This document shows positions 6,093 to 8,442 of a stretch of 8,442 nt of DNA, one piece after another. The notes under the pieces were generated by a model. That model was not told where the DNA came from, ran no database searches, and saw only the letters and a program-made list of their open reading frames with translations. How positions within the stretch are numbered: position 1 is the first letter of the stretch; each line of letters opens with the position of its first letter. This stretch comes from Pseudomonadota bacterium (GTDB taxonomy: Bacteria; Desulfobacterota; Desulfovibrionia; Desulfovibrionales; Desulfovibrionaceae): the NCBI GenBank assembly GCA_023453335.1, contig JAEXTU010000152.1:1-8442 (forward strand), written 5' to 3'. The translations under genes were made by a program, and so were the position numbers.

Positions 6093-6913
6093 TGCCCGCG
6101 GCCCCGCTCCTGCGCCGCGCCGCCCTGGTCCTGGCCGTCCTGGCCCTGGCCGCCTCCTGTGCGCCCCAACCCACTCCCCCGCCGGCCCCGGCCCAGGCCA
6201 TGTGGGAGGCCTTCGGCCTGGCCAGCGCCAACACTCCCCCAGCCTTCTCCCTGCGCGCCAGCCTGAACTACGCCGGCCCGGACCAGTCCACCCGGTTGGT
6301 CTTGAAATTCTGGGGCAACGTGGGCTACCCCTTGCGCCTGGACATGGGCACCGGGTTCGGCGCTCCAGTGGCCTACTGGCGCGAGGACCGGGACGGACTG
6401 TTGACCTACGCCCCGGGGGCAGCCGCCGCCTGGCGGCACCGCGACGCCTTGGCCGGGGCCGCGGCCCTGGGCCTGCCCTTCCCCCTGACCCTGCGCGACC
6501 TGGCCGGCCTAGCCACCGGCGCGGTGCGCTTCCTGGTGCCCGAACGCTTCACCCGGGCCGAAGCAACGCCCTCGGGCGGCTGGGCCTATGTCTTCCCCCG
6601 CGGGGAGTCGGTGCGCCGGCTGGAGCTTGACGACCAGGCCCGGCCGGTCCGGCTGGAAGGCGTGGCCAACGGCCGGGAATACGTGTTGCGCCTGGAGGAC
6701 TTCGGCGAATCCGGCCAGGGCCCGGGCCAAGCCGCGACCTTCTACGTGGACCTCAAGCCGGACGTGAGCGCGGTGCTGCGCATCAAGTCCATGGAGCCGG
6801 CGGACACGCCCTGGCCCTTCGAGGCCCTGGCCCTGCCCCTGCCCCCGGGCACCACTCTGCGCGACCTGACCCCGGGCCAGGCCCCCGATCCGCTGGACTT
6901 TTCCCGCAACTGA
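6092..6913 (+). CDS. LolB-like outer-membrane lipoprotein
   Basis: A 273-residue predicted lipoprotein: RR at 8-9, a hydrophobic stretch, then LAASC with Cys23 as the probable lipidated residue, followed by a Pro-rich linker. The mature part looks beta-rich. Its order of elements resembles LolB, the outer-membrane receptor that accepts lipoproteins from the carrier LolA: an early FSLRASLNY strand, FWGNVGYPLRLDM, a G-x-PFPLTLRDLAGLATG segment near residues 127-141 like the LolB 'G..lPl..L..W..G' region, then GWAYVFP, and a final strand near ATFYVDLKPDV. It is longer than E. coli LolB (about 207 residues). The start overlaps the TPR gene stop as TGATG, with GAGG 7 bases upstream. The open frame continues upstream inside the TPR gene, but that part is not coding for this protein. 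Lipoprotein status is well supported; LolB membership is moderate and rests partly on the neighbour. A related DUF of outer-membrane lipoproteins is the main alternative. Confidence 0.82.
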   Translation: MPAAPLLRRAALVLAVLALAASCAPQPTPPPAPAQAMWEAFGLASANTPPAFSLRASLNYAGPDQSTRLVLKFWGNVGYPLRLDMGTGFGAPVAYWREDRDGLLTYAPGAAAAWRHRDALAGAAALGLPFPLTLRDLAGLATGAVRFLVPERFTRAEATPSGGWAYVFPRGESVRRLELDDQARPVRLEGVANGREYVLRLEDFGESGQGPGQAATFYVDLKPDVSAVLRIKSMEPADTPWPFEALALPLPPGTTLRDLTPGQAPDPLDFSRN

Positions 6914-6935
6914 CCTTTGGGTCGCAAGCATGCAC

Positions 6936-6940
6936 GAGGA
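6936..6940 (+). promoter_or_regulatory. Shine-Dalgarno site favouring the second ATG of the small helical gene
   Basis: GAGGA lies 4 bases before the ATG at 6945. The upstream in-frame ATG at 6930 has no comparable site. The next gene (rpiB) also uses a close site (GAGGAG, 4 bases before ATG), so short spacing is normal here. Confidence 0.5.
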
Positions 6941-6944
6941 CGCC

Positions 6945-7352
6945 ATGACCACCCCCGGCACCTCCCCGACCACCCTGCGGGACCTCCTCGGCAACCTGCG
7001 CACCGGCCTCCTGGTGGTTGCCGACGAACTCAAGTGGATCGTGCTCCGAGCCCTGCGCTCCCTGGAGATACGCCAGATGGAGACGCGCCTGGCCGAGGAG
7101 CAGGCGGCCCTCGGCCGGGCGGTGGCCGAGGCCGTTGCCAACGCCGCGCCAGGGGAGGAGGCTCCAGCCTCCGCGCCCCTGGGCGCGGAGGCCCTCCTCT
7201 GCCTCAAGCAGATCGCTTTTTTGGGCGAGGAACTCGCCTATCTGCAGGCCGAACGCGACCGCCTGCGCCAGGACCTGCTGGCCCGCCGCCGCTCCGCGCT
7301 GGACCCCGAGGGCGCGGCGCAACCCAGCCAACAAGAATCCCCCGAGGAGTAA
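6945..7352 (+). CDS. Small uncharacterised helical protein
   Basis: I do not recognise a family. From the ATG at 6945 it has 135 residues; an in-frame ATG at 6930 would add five (MHEDA) but has no good Shine-Dalgarno. The protein is probably all alpha-helical and cytoplasmic, without a signal peptide. Its first helix (about residues 10-45) mixes hydrophobic and charged residues, including the stretch LLVVADELKWIVLRAL. Next comes a charged helix rich in Glu/Arg (QMETRLAEEQAALGR), a loop rich in Ala/Pro/Gly (about 68-82), and a second charged helix (EELAYLQAERDRLRQDLLARRR) with coiled-coil spacing. The tail is polar. Two amphipathic helices around a loop suggest a helical hairpin or oligomerising protein. 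Codon use matches its neighbours and it ends one base before rpiB, so it is a real operon member and not a chance frame. Its function is unknown. Confidence 0.78.
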   Translation: MTTPGTSPTTLRDLLGNLRTGLLVVADELKWIVLRALRSLEIRQMETRLAEEQAALGRAVAEAVANAAPGEEAPASAPLGAEALLCLKQIAFLGEELAYLQAERDRLRQDLLARRRSALDPEGAAQPSQQESPEE

Positions 7353-7353
7353 C

Positions 7354-7791
7354 ATGCCCCCCACCTTCGTCGTCATCGGCTCCGACCACGCCGGCGTGGC
7401 CCTCAAGGCCGTGCTGGCCGATCATATGCGTTCCCGCGGCATCGAGGTCCTGGACCTGGGCCCCGACTCCACCGCCAGCGTGGATTACCCGGACTACGCC
7501 AAGGCGGTCTGCACCGAGGTGCTGGCCCGCCAGGCGCCGGGCGTGCTGGTCTGCGGCAGCGGCATCGGCATGTCCATGACCGCCAACCGCTTCCCCGGCA
7601 TCCGCGCCGCGGTCTGCGCCCTGGCCTACCAGGCCAAGGTGACCCGGCTGCACAACGACGCCAACGTGCTCTGCCTGGGCGAGCGCATCACCGGCCAAGG
7701 CGCGGCCCTGGACATCCTGGACACCTTCCTGGACACCCCCTTCGAGGGCGGCCGGCATCTGCGCCGGGTGGGCAAGATCGAGGCCTGCTGA
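7354..7791 (+). CDS. rpiB: Ribose-5-phosphate isomerase B
   Basis: Interconverts ribulose-5-phosphate and ribose-5-phosphate in the non-oxidative pentose phosphate pathway (cytoplasm; a dimer in known family members). The 145-residue length is typical of RpiB/LacAB-type isomerases. Visible motifs are GSDHAG at 9-14, DYPDYA at 44-49, CGSGIGMSMTANR at 67-79 with the catalytic Cys67, and HNDANVLCLGER at 100-111 with His100 as the expected ring-opening residue. The ATG at 7354 has GAGGAG 4 bases upstream and places GSDHAG at its normal distance from the N-terminus. The open frame extends further upstream inside the previous gene, but that part is out of family. It is separated from the preceding stop by one base and from the transketolase ATG by one base, so all three are probably co-translated. 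Allose-6-phosphate isomerase activity is known for some relatives, but the transketolase neighbour favours the pentose role. Confidence 0.95.
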   Translation: MPPTFVVIGSDHAGVALKAVLADHMRSRGIEVLDLGPDSTASVDYPDYAKAVCTEVLARQAPGVLVCGSGIGMSMTANRFPGIRAAVCALAYQAKVTRLHNDANVLCLGERITGQGAALDILDTFLDTPFEGGRHLRRVGKIEAC

Positions 7792-7792
7792 C

Positions 7793-8442
7793 ATGACCCG
7801 ACCCAAGCCCGATCCGGCTCTCGACGCCCTGGCCGTGGCGGTCATCAAGGGCCTGGCCATGGACGCCACCCGCACGGCCAATTCCGGCCACCCCGGCGGC
7901 CCCATGTCCGCCGCGGACATGGCCTACGTCCTGTTCCGGGAGTTCCTGCGCTTCGACCCCCGCGACCCGGCCTGGTTCGACCGCGACCGCTTCGTGCTCT
8001 CGGCCGGGCACATGTCCATGCTCCAGTACGCCCTGCTCCTGTTCCAGGACCGGCTTACCCTGGCGGACATCAGAAACTTCCGGCAGTGGGGCAGCCGCAC
8101 CCCGGGCCATCCCGAGCGCGGGGTGACCCCGGGCGTGGAGGCCACCACCGGCCCCCTGGGCCAAGGCCTGGGCATGGCCGTGGGGCTCGCCGCGGCCGAG
8201 ACCCTGCTGCGCGCCCGCCTGGGCAAGGACGTGTGCGACCACCGCACCTGGGTGCTGGCCTCGGACGGCGACCTCCAGGAGCCGGTGGCCCTGGGCAGCG
8301 CGGCCCTGGCCGGGCACTGGGGCCTGGGCAAGCTCACCGTGCTCTACGACGCCAACGCCATCCAGCTGGCCGGGCCGGTGTCCCGGGCGGACACCACCGA
8401 CTACGCCGCGGTGTTCGGGGCCATGGGCTGGCATGTGCAGGA
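7793..8442 (+). CDS. tkt: Transketolase, N-terminal part (cut by window edge)
   Basis: Thiamine-diphosphate enzyme moving two-carbon ketol units between sugar phosphates in the pentose phosphate pathway. About 216 codons are present, covering most of the pyrophosphate-binding N-terminal domain. Motifs are SGHPGGPMSAADM with His33, DRFVLSAGHMSMLQYALL, TPGHPE with His106, and TTGPLGQGLGMAVG around 118-131. The cofactor/metal motif follows: SDGDLQEP at 157-164, with Asp158, Glu163, and Asn188-x-Ile190 in DANAI. All metal ligands known from yeast and E. coli enzymes are conserved. The usual GDGxxxEG is SDGxxxEP here, a small deviation. The ATG at 7793 lies one base after the rpiB stop, with GAGG 9 bases upstream. 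RpiB makes one of its substrates, ribose-5-phosphate, which fits the gene order. The C-terminal pyrimidine-binding and third domains lie beyond the window, so a split N-terminal-only transketolase subunit cannot be excluded. Confidence 0.94.
   Translation, partial: MTRPKPDPALDALAVAVIKGLAMDATRTANSGHPGGPMSAADMAYVLFREFLRFDPRDPAWFDRDRFVLSAGHMSMLQYALLLFQDRLTLADIRNFRQWGSRTPGHPERGVTPGVEATTGPLGQGLGMAVGLAAAETLLRARLGKDVCDHRTWVLASDGDLQEPVALGSAALAGHWGLGKLTVLYDANAIQLAGPVSRADTTDYAAVFGAMGWHVQ

Noticed and set aside
7018..7353. Upstream extension of the rpiB frame
   Set aside because: RpiB homology starts at the ATG at 7354, which has GAGGAG in front; the upstream part is Arg/Pro-rich shadow sequence over the small helical gene.
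7688..8434. A 248-codon minus-strand frame opposite the transketolase
   Set aside because: It is low-complexity and opposite a clear transketolase with cofactor-binding motifs.

Overview
This is a high-GC (roughly 70% by eye), densely packed bacterial chromosome segment with no mobile elements, tRNAs, rRNAs or CRISPR. The gene set (B12-dependent MetH, a sigma-32-type factor, HD hydrolase, paired outer-membrane lipoproteins, RpiB, transketolase) points to a Gram-negative bacterium. Sequence style suggests a Desulfovibrio-like member of Desulfobacterota; this taxonomic guess is inference.

Layout: positions 1-2308 (minus strand) hold most of a cobalamin-dependent methionine synthase, whose C-terminus runs off the left edge. 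A 159-base divergent intergenic region (2309-2467) follows. It carries a good promoter for the plus-strand genes and a weaker candidate for metH. From 2468 to the right edge every gene is on the plus strand: rpoH-type sigma factor (2468-3523), an HD-domain phosphohydrolase with a TTG start overlapping the end of rpoH (3507-4274), a 105-base gap, a 570-residue TPR lipoprotein (4380-6092), a LolB-like lipoprotein (6092-6913), a small unrecognised helical protein (6945-7352), ribose-5-phosphate isomerase B (7354-7791), and the N-terminal third of a transketolase (7793 to the edge).

The plus-strand genes are very tightly spaced (17-base overlap, 1-base overlap, 31-base gap, and two 1-base gaps), so they probably form one or two transcription units. 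They fall into three themes. First, stress-responsive transcription (sigma factor plus a coupled HD enzyme). Second, outer-membrane lipoprotein function: the TPR lipoprotein/LolB order resembles the lbcA-lolB order known in Pseudomonas. Third, the non-oxidative pentose phosphate pathway (RpiB supplies ribose-5-phosphate, a transketolase substrate). The most interesting points are the candidate heat-shock autoregulatory promoter before rpoH, the acidic N-terminal tail of that sigma factor, the coupled HD protein, the LbcA/LolB-like pair, and the unrecognised gene before rpiB. Nothing here is clearly a new defence or mobile system; most of the window is core housekeeping sequence.
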